Shown here: positions 8,585-16,314 of the stretch, piece after piece
How positions within the stretch are numbered: the stretch's first letter is position 1
Layout: the number at the start of each line of letters is the position of its first letter
Assembly: GCA_028288285.1 (NCBI GenBank)
Contig: JAQBNZ010000075.1
Coordinates: 1-36,707, forward strand
Origin: Mucilaginibacter sp.
Lineage (GTDB): Bacteria > Bacteroidota > Bacteroidia > Sphingobacteriales > Sphingobacteriaceae
DNA: 36,707 nt
Direction: 5' to 3'
Notes under the pieces: generated by a model
Databases searched by the model: none
Told to the model about the DNA's origin: nothing
Seen by the model: only the letters and a program-made list of their open reading frames with translations
Position numbers and translations under genes: made by a program

Positions 8585-8833
8585 TTATTTAGGATTGGTT
8601 TTTGGCGTGTCTGTAATAGGAGTTGCAGTACCTTTACCGTTTGTGCTGGTATCGGTTCCGCTTGTGCCACTTTGCATTGGGGTGCTTGATGAAGCTGCAT
8701 TTGTAGTATCTGCCGCACCGGAATTGCCAACATTTGTTTTCCCGGAGTCGGCCTGTTCGCCGCCGGTTTTAGTAGTGCCTTTACATGCCGATAATGCCAC
8801 AACAATAAGAATGCACATAAAAAGCTTTTTCAT
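8585..8833 (-). CDS. Small Ser/Thr/Gly-rich lipoprotein (paralogue A)
   Basis: An 82-residue predicted lipoprotein with signal MKKLFMCILIVVALSAC and lipobox L-S-A-C (Cys at residue 17). A low-complexity tail follows (KTGGEQADSGKTNVGNSGAA and further Thr/Ser/Gly/Pro). It is the upstream gene of a tandem pair with 8343-8579. The shared ADSGKTNVGN-like block and the DTPKTNPK-like end show common descent. No catalytic motif or family domain is visible. It may be a surface or periplasmic spacer protein, but that is a guess from composition. The ATG at 8833 gives a compact signal peptide. Its upstream region diverges from another lipoprotein gene at 8909. Confidence 0.75.
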   Translation of the reverse strand: MKKLFMCILIVVALSACKGTTKTGGEQADSGKTNVGNSGAADTTNAASSSTPMQSGTSGTDTSTNGKGTATPITDTPKTNPK

Positions 8834-8908
8834 AAGTTAATTTGTTGGTATTACTTAACTACAAATCAGCATATTTACATGTTTAAATTATTTGAAAATA
8901 AACCAATT

Positions 8909-9289
8909 ATGAAGTACTTATATATTTGTTTAGCTTTATTTATTTGCATTTCAATAGCCTCATGCTCTAAAAGAGGAGATGCAATGCCAACACCACATAC
9001 CATTAAATTTACAGCAACAGGTACTGCATCTTTTACTGCGGTGGCATCTGTAATAAAAGCTACGGCAACCACATCAACAACGCTTGATACTAAAACAGTA
9101 GCCACAGGTACACCTTATGATTATAGTACATCATTAAATAGTGGTGATATAGTACATTTTGAGATACAAACTACAGGAGAGAATTTGATATCATATATCA
9201 TTACCGATAATGGTACGGTAGTAGCGCAACAAACCAACAAGGAATTAGGATCATTTAGCAAAACAACTGCCGATTATACTATTAATTAG
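8909..9289 (+). CDS. Hypothetical beta-rich lipoprotein (MmpS-like)
   Basis: I start this at the ATG at 8909, not the in-frame ATG at 8879, because 8909 gives a clean signal peptide (MKYLYICLALFICISIASC) with lipobox I-A-S-C and the acylated Cys at residue 19. The mature part (about 108 residues) is rich in Thr, Ala and Val. It ends in alternating beta-like strands (VHFEIQTTGENLISYIITDN, then GTVVAQQTNKELG). The overall pattern resembles the small MmpS-like or Ig-like lipoproteins of Bacteroidota, but this is weak. Function is unknown. The gene ends 8 bp before the convergent gldH stop. Confidence 0.7.
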   Translation: MKYLYICLALFICISIASCSKRGDAMPTPHTIKFTATGTASFTAVASVIKATATTSTTLDTKTVATGTPYDYSTSLNSGDIVHFEIQTTGENLISYIITDNGTVVAQQTNKELGSFSKTTADYTIN

Positions 9290-9296
9290 CTATGGC

Positions 9297-9776
9297 TTAC
9301 TTAGCTTTTTCTACCCTTAAACCCACATCACCAACCTCATGCAGTGGGTTATCGCGCATGTTTTGTTCAATCTCAAAATGGTAAACCCCCTTGGCTGGGA
9401 ATTTATATTGGGTACGTAAAGGCATTTGGTAACTGTATAAATTGCCGCTGCCGCTGCCCAGCCACTCGCCGTCTTTATTGGCCAGCTTGTATTCGTAACG
9501 GGTAGTAGCGGTTTTTTTACCAGGCGATGTTTGATGAAACAACACAAAAATATTAGAGTATCTGTAGCTGCCGGTAACCCTTAAATTAAAGTAAAGGTTA
9601 TAGGGCACGGTCTCATCGTCAATCTTAACATTATATTTTATACGGTTTATATATGCCCAGTTATGATTGGGCAGTTCCGTATTCTGGTCTATTACTGTCT
9701 TAGGGTCGGTACAGCCTTGTGCCGCAAAAAGCACAAGGGCAATCAATCCACAAAAAAGAACTTTTAAATATTGCAT
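9297..9776 (-). CDS. gldH: Gliding motility lipoprotein GldH
   Basis: A 159-residue lipoprotein with signal ending A-Q-G-C (Cys about residue 22). The body matches the GldH pattern: WAYINRIKYNVKIDDETVPYN-type strand, NLYFNLRVTGSYRYSNIF, a TRYEYKLANKDGEWLG segment and a terminal HFEIEQNMRDNPLHEVGDVG-type motif. GldH was defined as an envelope lipoprotein needed for gliding in Flavobacterium, but it is also conserved in non-gliding Bacteroidota. It is the last gene of the holB-ricT-gldH operon. Its ATG overlaps the ricT stop by one base (TAATG), which suggests translational coupling. Whether this organism glides cannot be told from this window. Confidence 0.92.
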   Translation of the reverse strand: MQYLKVLFCGLIALVLFAAQGCTDPKTVIDQNTELPNHNWAYINRIKYNVKIDDETVPYNLYFNLRVTGSYRYSNIFVLFHQTSPGKKTATTRYEYKLANKDGEWLGSGSGNLYSYQMPLRTQYKFPAKGVYHFEIEQNMRDNPLHEVGDVGLRVEKAK

Positions 9777-11209
9777 TATTCCGGTCTTGCAGGGTTATCG
9801 TTGTTTAGGTTTGGGTTATTTGGATTGTTTGGTCGGGGGCGGTTATTATTACGTCTGTTATTGTTGTTTCCTTGTGGACGGTTGCCACCACCCTCTGGCC
9901 TTGGCCCGGCTTGTGCACCATCAGGCCGTGGCCCTTGTTGTTGCTGCTGGCGATTGCCACCACCTTGTTTTTGTTGTCCGCCTTCTGGTCTGTTGCTTTG
10001 CGGGCGGTTATTACGGTCGGGCCTTGGGCCTTGTTGTGTGCCATCTATTTTACTGTTGGCTTGTTGTTCACCCGCTCCTGTACGATTACGATTTTTGTTC
10101 TTGTTTTTATTTTTCCGGCGCTCATCCAAACGGGTTAAGCTATCCTGGCCAACAACATTCTCATAATCTAAAACTTTTACAGGTTTAGTTTCTATTTCAA
10201 CCACCTCACCCAAATCTGCAGGAATAATTCCCTCACGGTTCAATTGTTGAATTTCCTTCACTTTGGCAATAGTCATAGGCACCCATGATTCCTCACGAGG
10301 ATAACTGAACCACATTATCTTTTTAAAGATATCTGTTTTTTGCAAACGAGCGTCACCTTTTTCGGTTTTAAGCACGTTCACATTATCAGGTATATGCTTT
10401 AAGGCATCCATATAAGTATCCAGCTCGTAGTTAAGGCAGCATTTTAATTTACCGCATTGGCCCGCAAGTTTCAACGTATTTAAAGAAAGGTTTTGATAAC
10501 GCGCAGCTGATGTTGATACCGTTTTAAAATCGGTTAACCAGGTGCTGCAACAAAGCTCACGTCCGCAAGAACCAATACCGCCTAAACGGCTTGCTTCCTG
10601 GCGCATGCCTATCTGGCGCATTTCAATACGAATGCGGAAAGACTCCGCCATTTTTTTTATCAGTTCCCTGAAATCTACGCGGCCTTCGGCCGTATAATAA
10701 AAGGTTGCTTTAGTCTTATCGCCCTGGTAATCCACATCACTTATCTTCATTGATAAATTAAGCTCCAGTGCCAGCGTACGCGATTTATGCATGGTTTCCC
10801 ATTCCATATCCTTAGCCAGTTTCCACTTATCTACATCAGCAGGTGTGGCGCGGCGATATATCTTTTTAACAACGTCTGCCTCTTTTACATGGCGCTTGGT
10901 CATTTGCATACGCACCAGTTCGCCGGTGATGGATACATGGCCAATATCATAGCCACCAGTTGTAGTTTCTACTGCAACCAAATCACCCGTTTCCAGGTAA
11001 ATGTTATCATTATTATGATAAAACTCTTTTCTCGACCCCTTAAATTTAACTTCAACTATCGAAAAGGGCTTATAGTTAGTTGGCATATCCATGTGAGAAA
11101 GCCAATCGTGTACATCTAATTTGCTGCAACCATTAGTAAGGCATGAGCCATTACTTTTGCAGCCCGCAGGCGAGCAACCGCCACCTGTTGAGCAACTTCC
11201 GCATCCCAT
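9776..11209 (-). CDS. ricT: PSP1-domain protein RicT (YaaT-like) with Cys-rich head and Asn/Pro/Arg/Gly/Gln-rich tail
   Basis: A 477-residue protein in three parts. Residues 1-28 carry six Cys (3, 6, 12, 17, 23, 28). The PSP1/RicT core spans about 40-350 and has its own Cys motifs, GIGSCGRELCCSTWL and GQCGKLKCCLNYE. The last about 114 residues are low complexity (repeats of GPRP, NNNN, RPEGG, QQQQQ), likely disordered. In Bacillus the RicT core joins RicA/RicF in a [4Fe-4S]-carrying complex affecting RNA processing. Here it is the middle gene between holB and gldH, with 2 bp to holB and a one-base overlap with gldH. The usual RicT is under 300 residues, so the tail is the odd part. Confidence 0.9.
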   Translation of the reverse strand: MGCGSCSTGGGCSPAGCKSNGSCLTNGCSKLDVHDWLSHMDMPTNYKPFSIVEVKFKGSRKEFYHNNDNIYLETGDLVAVETTTGGYDIGHVSITGELVRMQMTKRHVKEADVVKKIYRRATPADVDKWKLAKDMEWETMHKSRTLALELNLSMKISDVDYQGDKTKATFYYTAEGRVDFRELIKKMAESFRIRIEMRQIGMRQEASRLGGIGSCGRELCCSTWLTDFKTVSTSAARYQNLSLNTLKLAGQCGKLKCCLNYELDTYMDALKHIPDNVNVLKTEKGDARLQKTDIFKKIMWFSYPREESWVPMTIAKVKEIQQLNREGIIPADLGEVVEIETKPVKVLDYENVVGQDSLTRLDERRKNKNKNKNRNRTGAGEQQANSKIDGTQQGPRPDRNNRPQSNRPEGGQQKQGGGNRQQQQQGPRPDGAQAGPRPEGGGNRPQGNNNNRRNNNRPRPNNPNNPNLNNDNPARPE

Positions 11210-11211
11210 AA

Positions 11212-12357
11212 TTAATTTGGTATATAGTGATTCCCCTGAGGGACAATTTTCAAATTTAGTATTTTTATAATCTGCAAAGATACGTCTAAAAACAAGATTT
11301 TAGGGTTTGCATTACGTTCTATATGATAATGGGCTTTTTCAAGCTCGTTGATAATGGTTTGGGCCTGCGGTATATTCATCACCGCCGACATTTTTTTAGC
11401 CGTTTCCAGCTCCTGCCCGGGCAGTTTAACTATCTTTTCGGCACCCGACCGTAGCAGACAGCACTCGCGTATAAAGCTGATGCCGTACCGTAAAAAATTC
11501 TTTTGATTTTCACGGCCCAGCTTTGACGTTTGGTCAACAAAGCCAAGCACCTCTAAGCCTTTATTAGAGAAGCATAGGCGCAGCCATTGTACAAACAAAG
11601 TATGGTAGCTTTTAGTATCCTGCTGTAGCATACTTAACGCTTCGGTCACGTTACCGTTGCTGAGGTAGGCAATCTCTGATGCGGCCGTTTCAGTTTGGTT
11701 ATGAGAATTAATAAGATGTTCCTTTATTTCCTCATAATTTAAGCACGGCACCTTTATAAGCTGTGTGCGTGATAAGATGGTGTTCAGAATTTGATCCTGG
11801 TTTTGTGCCACCAACAGAAAAAGGGTGTTGGGTTGTGGTTCCTCTATTACTTTTAACAATGCATTACCTTCTTTATCCAAATACTCGGGCAACCAAAGGA
11901 TAAGTATTTTATAGGCCGATTCAAACGGTTTAAAGCTGAGCTTTTTAATAATTTGGTGGCACTCGGCAATATTGATGTTGGCTTGTTTATTCTCTGCCTC
12001 CAGATATCCGCGCCATATATCCAGGCTTAAATAAGGGTTGGCAGTAAACGCATCGCGCCATTGTTCAATATAAGTTAGCGCCGTATCGTCTTTATGTTTA
12101 GCGAAGAACGGGTATGAAAAATGCAGATCGGGATGCATAAATTTTTGGTACTTGCGGCATGATGAGCACACACCGCATGAATCATTGGGTTGCTTGTCTT
12201 CACATGATAAATACTGTGCGTAAGCAACAGCCAATGCCAAACTCCCGCTTCCCTCCGGCCCCAAAAACAACTGCGCATGGCTCACCCTGTTCTCGTTTAC
12301 CGAGTTAATGAGTCGTTGTTTTGTTGCCTCCTGTCCTATGATGTCCTTAAATCGCAT
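11212..12357 (-). CDS. holB: DNA polymerase III subunit delta' (HolB)
   Basis: A 381-residue clamp-loader subunit. It opens with the DnaX/HolB-type FKDIIGQEATKQRLINSV segment. The P-loop is degenerate (GPEGSGSL at about 33-40, no GKT/S), as expected for delta', which does not hydrolyse ATP. A four-Cys zinc module is visible at C52, C61, C64 and C67. SRTQLIKVPCL lies at the sensor 1/SRC position. It loads the sliding clamp together with DnaX and HolA. It heads the holB-ricT-gldH minus-strand operon. It diverges from ruvX across a 155-bp gap that contains a 25-bp inverted repeat. Confidence 0.92.
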   Translation of the reverse strand: MRFKDIIGQEATKQRLINSVNENRVSHAQLFLGPEGSGSLALAVAYAQYLSCEDKQPNDSCGVCSSCRKYQKFMHPDLHFSYPFFAKHKDDTALTYIEQWRDAFTANPYLSLDIWRGYLEAENKQANINIAECHQIIKKLSFKPFESAYKILILWLPEYLDKEGNALLKVIEEPQPNTLFLLVAQNQDQILNTILSRTQLIKVPCLNYEEIKEHLINSHNQTETAASEIAYLSNGNVTEALSMLQQDTKSYHTLFVQWLRLCFSNKGLEVLGFVDQTSKLGRENQKNFLRYGISFIRECCLLRSGAEKIVKLPGQELETAKKMSAVMNIPQAQTIINELEKAHYHIERNANPKILFLDVSLQIIKILNLKIVPQGNHYIPN

Positions 12358-12376
12358 TGGTGCAAAATAGTGAATT

Positions 12377-12503
12377 GATTTTAGATGTACTATTTTAGAT
12401 GTAAGATTTAAGAAGGGTTATTAACAGAGAATGAAATAATACGCACATTTGCAATTATATAAGCCATTGTTATGCCAGCATCTAAAATAGTATATCTAAA
12501 ATC
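12377..12503. repeat. 25-bp inverted repeat in the holB/ruvX divergent region
   Basis: The left arm (12377-12401, starting GATTTTAGATGTACTATTTT) and right arm (12479-12503, starting CATCTAAAATAGTATATC) are reverse complements with one mismatch over 25 bp. The spacer is 77 bp. Each arm is itself made of repeated ATCTAAAAT-like units, and a further copy follows the right arm, so it looks like decayed short tandem repeats around a divergent promoter region. Confidence 0.75.
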
Positions 12504-12512
12504 TAAAATTAA

Positions 12513-12926
12513 ATGAGAGTAATGGCTTTTGACTATGGCACCAAGCGTATTGGTATTGCCGTTACCGACCCGATGCAGATAATAGCAACAGGACTGGATA
12601 CTATACACCCGCTTAAAATTATTGATTACCTTAAAAAATATATGCAAGCCGAACAGGTTGAACGCTTTATAGTTGGTGAGCCCAAGCAAATGGATAACAC
12701 ACCATCACAATCGGCCATGCATGTAAAGGGATTTGCGAACCTGCTTAAAAAAACATTCCCCGAGATTCCCATTGAAATGTTTGACGAGCGCTTTACCTCC
12801 AAAATGGCATCGGCAACAATAGCTCAAAGCGGTATGGGCAAAAAAGCCCGGCAGAACAAAGAGCTGGTAGATACCATATCGGCGGTAATACTGTTGCAGA
12901 GCTGGATGAGTCGTCTGAACCGTTGA
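12513..12926 (+). CDS. ruvX: Holliday junction resolvase-like RuvX (YqgF)
   Basis: A 137-residue RNase H-fold protein. The DYGTKRIGIAVTD motif sits at the N terminus, VGEPKQMD lies in mid-protein, and FDERFTS with a late KELVDTISAVILLQSW helix follows. These are the diagnostic YqgF/RuvX motifs. In E. coli this protein acts in 16S rRNA 5' processing; a resolvase role is also proposed. Length is normal (about 135-150). It heads a long plus-strand series of genes. Its last 13 bases lie inside the left arm of the 32-bp inverted repeat that surrounds the next gene, so the repeat may once have extended or altered the 3' end. Confidence 0.93.
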   Translation: MRVMAFDYGTKRIGIAVTDPMQIIATGLDTIHPLKIIDYLKKYMQAEQVERFIVGEPKQMDNTPSQSAMHVKGFANLLKKTFPEIPIEMFDERFTSKMASATIAQSGMGKKARQNKELVDTISAVILLQSWMSRLNR

Positions 12927-13426
12927 TTTTAATGATTAAATGATTTCGCTGAGGATTTTATAGATTTGATTCTCTTTTTATCAAAATGAAAGACATTGTA
13001 AACAACGCTTATCAGCATTCTGATATAACCGGAAAAGTTATTGGTTGTGCTATGAGGGTTCATAGCGCATTAGGAAACGGATTTCAAGAAGTAATATATC
13101 AACGCGCGCTTGCTATTGAAATGGAAAAATGGGGTTTGCTTTTTTCACGTGAGTTGGAAATGGAAATCTATTACAATAATATAAATATCGGAGTTAGGCG
13201 CGTAGACTTTTTAGTAGAGAATAAGATCATGGTTGAGTTAAAGGCCATTATCAGATTAGATGATGTTCATTTAGCGCAAGCCTTAAATTATTTAGAGGCG
13301 TATAAATTAGCTACCGGCTTACTTATTAACTTTGGCGCAAAAAGCCTCGACTTTAAGCGGGTAACAAATGAGTATAAACTCAATCAATCAACGGAATCAT
13401 TTAATCATTAAAATCAACGGTTCAGA
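12914..13426. repeat. 32-bp perfect inverted repeat flanking the GxxExxY gene
   Basis: The left arm is 12914-12945 (begins TCTGAACCGTTGATTTTA) and the right arm is 13395-13426 (ends ATCAACGGTTCAGA). They are exact reverse complements over 32 bp and enclose a 449-bp interval holding one gene. The left arm starts inside the 3' end of ruvX. The right arm starts inside the last codons of the GxxExxY gene and ends 3 bp before the next ATG. AATCAACGG is repeated directly at 13386-13394 and 13412-13420, just beside the right arm. Confidence 0.9.
12986..13411 (+). CDS. GxxExxY protein (PDDEXK_3-type)
   Basis: A 141-residue member of the GxxExxY family common in Bacteroidota. The name motif G-F-Q-E-V-I-Y is at residues 32-38. 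The PD-(D/E)XK nuclease-like core is visible as VDF (Asp 74) and VELK (Glu 84, Lys 86). The biochemical role is not established; the fold suggests a DNA or RNA nuclease. The gene sits alone inside a 32-bp perfect inverted repeat. Its C-terminal tail, including NQSTESFNH, is encoded by repeat DNA, so the tail is probably a by-product of the flanking sequence. It interrupts ruvX and the O-methyltransferase in the same orientation. I regard it as a likely mobile or spreading cassette. Confidence 0.88.
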   Translation: MKDIVNNAYQHSDITGKVIGCAMRVHSALGNGFQEVIYQRALAIEMEKWGLLFSRELEMEIYYNNINIGVRRVDFLVENKIMVELKAIIRLDDVHLAQALNYLEAYKLATGLLINFGAKSLDFKRVTNEYKLNQSTESFNH

Positions 13427-13429
13427 AAA

Positions 13430-14068
13430 ATGGAAATTCTACCCCATGAGCTGCAGGCATACTTAGATAGTCACCTCGATCCGGAGACGGAAGGGCTGCA
13501 AAAGATAAACAGGGACACCTATTTAAAGCAGGTTAGACCCCACATGCTATCTGGCCATTACCAGGGGCGGGTGTTGAGCATGCTAAGCAAAATGTTACAG
13601 CCAAAGCTTATTTTGGAGATAGGTACCTTTACCGGTTACTCTGCCATTTGCCTTGCCGAAGGATTGGTTGAAGGGGGCGTTTTGCATACCATTGAAGTTA
13701 ACCGCGAATTAGAGGAAATGCTTAACTCACATTTTAAGCTCACAAATGTGGAAAAAAAAGTTCAGCAGCATTTCGGCCCTGCAGAGGCTGTACTGGCTGA
13801 TTTAGAGCTTAATAACATTGATTTAGTTTTTATTGATGCGGATAAAAGAAATAATTTAACTTATTTTGAGTTAGTATTTGACAAAGTAAGGCCCGGAGGG
13901 TTAATAATAATTGATAATGTTTTGTGGAAAGGGAAGGTTTATGGCGACGAAAAAGATGTCGATACCGAATGTTTTCGCAAACTAAATGACCACATAGCTG
14001 TTAACACACAGGTTGAAAAATTAATTCTTCCTGTACGCGATGGACTAATGATCATCAGAAAAAAGTAA
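13430..14068 (+). CDS. Class I SAM-dependent O-methyltransferase (catechol O-methyltransferase-like)
   Basis: A 212-residue methyltransferase of the Methyltransf_3 family. Motif I, LEIGTFTGYSA, lies at about 62-72 and binds S-adenosylmethionine. LHTIEVNRELE holds the acidic ribose-binding residue. The DLVFIDADKRNN segment and IIIDNVLWKGKV carry the metal/catalytic Asp and Asn of this family. Members methylate small catechol-like hydroxyls or the hydroxyuridine of tRNA (TrmR), so the substrate here is open. The ATG at 13430 lies 3 bp past the inverted-repeat arm. The next gene begins 3 bp after the stop, which fits co-transcription. Confidence 0.92.
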   Translation: MEILPHELQAYLDSHLDPETEGLQKINRDTYLKQVRPHMLSGHYQGRVLSMLSKMLQPKLILEIGTFTGYSAICLAEGLVEGGVLHTIEVNRELEEMLNSHFKLTNVEKKVQQHFGPAEAVLADLELNNIDLVFIDADKRNNLTYFELVFDKVRPGGLIIIDNVLWKGKVYGDEKDVDTECFRKLNDHIAVNTQVEKLILPVRDGLMIIRKK

Positions 14069-14071
14069 ATT

Positions 14072-14614
14072 ATGAAGAAACTCTTAACTGTAACATTACT
14101 GGTAGTATCTGCACTTATTACAAACACCACAGCCGTATCGGCACAAAGCGCATCACAAACGTATATAGAGAAGTTCAAAGATAATGCCATTCGCATTATG
14201 CATGAAACCGGAGTGCCGGCAAGCATCATATTGGGTGTAGCTATGCATGAAAGCGGCAGTGGAAAAAGCGCTATTGCTCAAAACCTTAACAATCAATTTG
14301 GAGTAAAAGGCGGAGGTACTGTAGTTTATTATAAACACAACAAAAAAGTAAAATCGGCATACAAACGATACGACTCTGTTTTAGACTCGTTTAACGATTT
14401 TGCCCGTATCATGACAGAGCGTAAGCAATTTAGCCACCTGGCCGATAAATTTACCCAATATGATTACGAAGGCTGGGCAAAAGGTATACAGCGCAATGGC
14501 TATGCAAGCAGCCGTAAATGGGCGTCACAGGTTTTGGGTATCATCAACAAATATAAACTTGATGAACTGGATAAAACGCCTGAAGAAAAACCCCAGTTAG
14601 CAGAAGCCAATTAA
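14072..14614 (+). CDS. Secreted glucosaminidase-domain protein (muramidase-like)
   Basis: A 180-residue exported protein with a signal peptide (MKKLLTVTLLVVSALITN onward, likely cleaved after VSAQ). It has a glucosaminidase domain (FlgJ/Acm2 type). The motif AMHESGSGKSA places the likely catalytic Glu at residue 60; the NNQFGVKGGG and GYASSRKWASQVLGIINKYK segments are family signatures. It should cut the glycan strands of peptidoglycan in the periplasm. No LysM is present, unlike the next gene, which is its paralogue. It lies 3 bp after the methyltransferase and 53 bp before the second glucosaminidase, so the three are probably one transcript. Confidence 0.9.
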   Translation: MKKLLTVTLLVVSALITNTTAVSAQSASQTYIEKFKDNAIRIMHETGVPASIILGVAMHESGSGKSAIAQNLNNQFGVKGGGTVVYYKHNKKVKSAYKRYDSVLDSFNDFARIMTERKQFSHLADKFTQYDYEGWAKGIQRNGYASSRKWASQVLGIINKYKLDELDKTPEEKPQLAEAN

Positions 14615-14667
14615 TATTTACATTTTTAACCTTAAGTTTGGCTATTCATTCGCTTTTAAGGTAATCT

Positions 14668-15498
14668 ATGCGTAAAATATCTTTATTATTAATTGCAGCC
14701 ACCATTTTTACATCTTGTTCGGCGCATAAAAGTTTAATCAGCGGTAAAAAGGCAAACAACAATAACAAAAACATTCAAAAAAAGAATAAGGCTGCAATAG
14801 CTGCGTATAAATCTTTTACCTCCCTTGAATATATTGAGCGCTTTAAAGCAATTGCTATACAGGAAATGAACCAATACGGAATCCCGGCGAGTATTACACT
14901 TGCCCAGGGTTTGTTTGAATCTGGCAGCGGCAACAGCGAGCTGGCAAAAGTTGCAAATAACCATTTCGGAATAAAATGCGGCAGTACCTGGACGGGCGAA
15001 AGCTATTATAAAGATGATGATAATGTTAATGACTGTTTTAGGGTGTATAATAACCCCGAAGAATCGTTTCGGGATCATTCGGAATTTTTAAAGAAGAAGA
15101 ATTATGCCCGCTTGTTTGAACTGGATAAAAACGATTTTAAAGGCTGGGCCTATGGTTTAAAGGCAGCGGGCTATGCTACAAACCCCAAATATCCACAGCT
15201 ATTGCTTAACATAATTGAAAAATACAGCCTTGACCAATATGACCGCCCTGAAGGCGAGGTGCAAAAAATTAAACGCGAAGACCGTGTGCTTGCTGAGATA
15301 AATAATAATATTGGCAACCCCCAGGTAGATAGCATCAGCAAAATAAGTCCCGACAATAAAATTTATACGGTTAAGCAAGGCGATACACTATACAATATTT
15401 CTAAACGTTTTGGTATCAATGTTGATGAGCTAAAGGCGCTAAACAACATGGCAGATAACGGATTGAAAATAGGCCAAAAACTTGTTGTGGCTAAGTAA
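14668..15498 (+). CDS. Glucosaminidase with C-terminal LysM, lipoprotein
   Basis: A 276-residue predicted lipoprotein with lipobox F-T-S-C and the Cys at residue 17. An Asn/Lys-rich linker (about 25-42) leads to a glucosaminidase domain (about 50-195). The likely catalytic Glu is residue 84 in GLFESGSGNSEL, and NNHFGIKCG and GYATNPKYPQLLLNIIEKY follow. A single LysM module ends the protein (about 232-275: YTVKQGDTLYNISKRFG, ALNNM, LKIGQKLVV) and should hold it on peptidoglycan. It is the LysM-bearing paralogue of the gene just upstream and should act on cell wall turnover from a membrane anchor. Confidence 0.92.
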   Translation: MRKISLLLIAATIFTSCSAHKSLISGKKANNNNKNIQKKNKAAIAAYKSFTSLEYIERFKAIAIQEMNQYGIPASITLAQGLFESGSGNSELAKVANNHFGIKCGSTWTGESYYKDDDNVNDCFRVYNNPEESFRDHSEFLKKKNYARLFELDKNDFKGWAYGLKAAGYATNPKYPQLLLNIIEKYSLDQYDRPEGEVQKIKREDRVLAEINNNIGNPQVDSISKISPDNKIYTVKQGDTLYNISKRFGINVDELKALNNMADNGLKIGQKLVVAK

Positions 15499-15561
15499 AC
15501 GTGTTAAAGATTGTTAAAGAGTATTGTAACTCCTCCCGATAGCGTAATTTTAAACTTTACA

Positions 15562-16314
15562 ATGAAATTATGGCTTCCCGTACTTTTATGCTTTATTTCT
15601 GTAACCTCTTTTGCACAAGATAAAGAGGTTAATGGGATTGTTTTTGATAAAGAAAGCAAAGGGCGTATTGCTAAAGTAAGCGTACACAATGTTAATAATG
15701 GCAAAGCTGTTTATAATACTTTTAAGGGCGAGTTTAAAATAAGCGCCGATATAGGCGACATGCTCATTTTTACCAAGCCAGATCACTATGCCGATACCAT
15801 AATAATTAAGAATTTTTCTCCGCTTGCCATATATATGCGCCCCGTTGCCATACAGCTGCAGCAAGTAACTATCAGAGATACTATGTTGAACCCTCAAAAA
15901 AGGCTGCAACAAACCAAAAGCGAGTACAATAAAATTTATGGATCAATAAGTACAAACGACTTCCTTGTTTCTTCACCGGGAATGGGTGCCGGAATTGGTA
16001 TTGATGCATTATATAATGCCTTTAGCAGAAGCGGTCGCAATGCGGAGCATTTACGCGGAGTAATAGACCGCGACTACAAACAAAACGTTATTGATTATCG
16101 CTTTAACAAAACATTTGTAGCGTCGGTTACCAAACTCATAGATCCTCAGCTTACTGATTTTATGTTAAAGTACCGACCGGGATATTACCAGGTAACCACC
16201 TTTAACGAGTATGAGTTTATTTACAGCATAAGAGCAAACCTTAAACGTTACCTGCGTAATCCAAAATCGTTTGATTTGCCTACGTTGCCTATTATGCCGC
16301 CCCCTGCTAAATGA
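15562..16314 (+). CDS. Exported carboxypeptidase-regulatory-like (transthyretin-like) domain protein
   Basis: I take the ATG at 15562, not the TTG at 15511, because MKLWLPVLLCFISVTSFAQ is a clean signal peptide. The 250-residue product then has a CarboxypepD_reg-like beta domain (KEVNGIVFDKESKGRIAKVS through YADTIIIKNF, about residues 20-90), of the sort found on Bacteroidota surface proteins and TonB receptors. The rest (about 90-250) carries no motif I recognise, though a GAGIGIDALYNAFSRSGR stretch stands out. The stop overlaps the next start (ATGA at 16311-16314), so the two are translationally coupled. Function is unknown; periplasm or outer membrane is likely. Confidence 0.8.
   Translation: MKLWLPVLLCFISVTSFAQDKEVNGIVFDKESKGRIAKVSVHNVNNGKAVYNTFKGEFKISADIGDMLIFTKPDHYADTIIIKNFSPLAIYMRPVAIQLQQVTIRDTMLNPQKRLQQTKSEYNKIYGSISTNDFLVSSPGMGAGIGIDALYNAFSRSGRNAEHLRGVIDRDYKQNVIDYRFNKTFVASVTKLIDPQLTDFMLKYRPGYYQVTTFNEYEFIYSIRANLKRYLRNPKSFDLPTLPIMPPPAK

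Noticed and set aside
9667-10188. 173- and 131-residue plus-strand ORFs rich in Cys, Gly and Leu
   Set aside because: They are antisense to the low-complexity RicT tail and to GldH, and their composition comes from the repeat codons.
15511-15561. TTG at 15511 (and TTG at 16678) as gene starts
   Set aside because: ATG codons at 15562 and 16699 open clean signal peptides, so the longer forms are unlikely.
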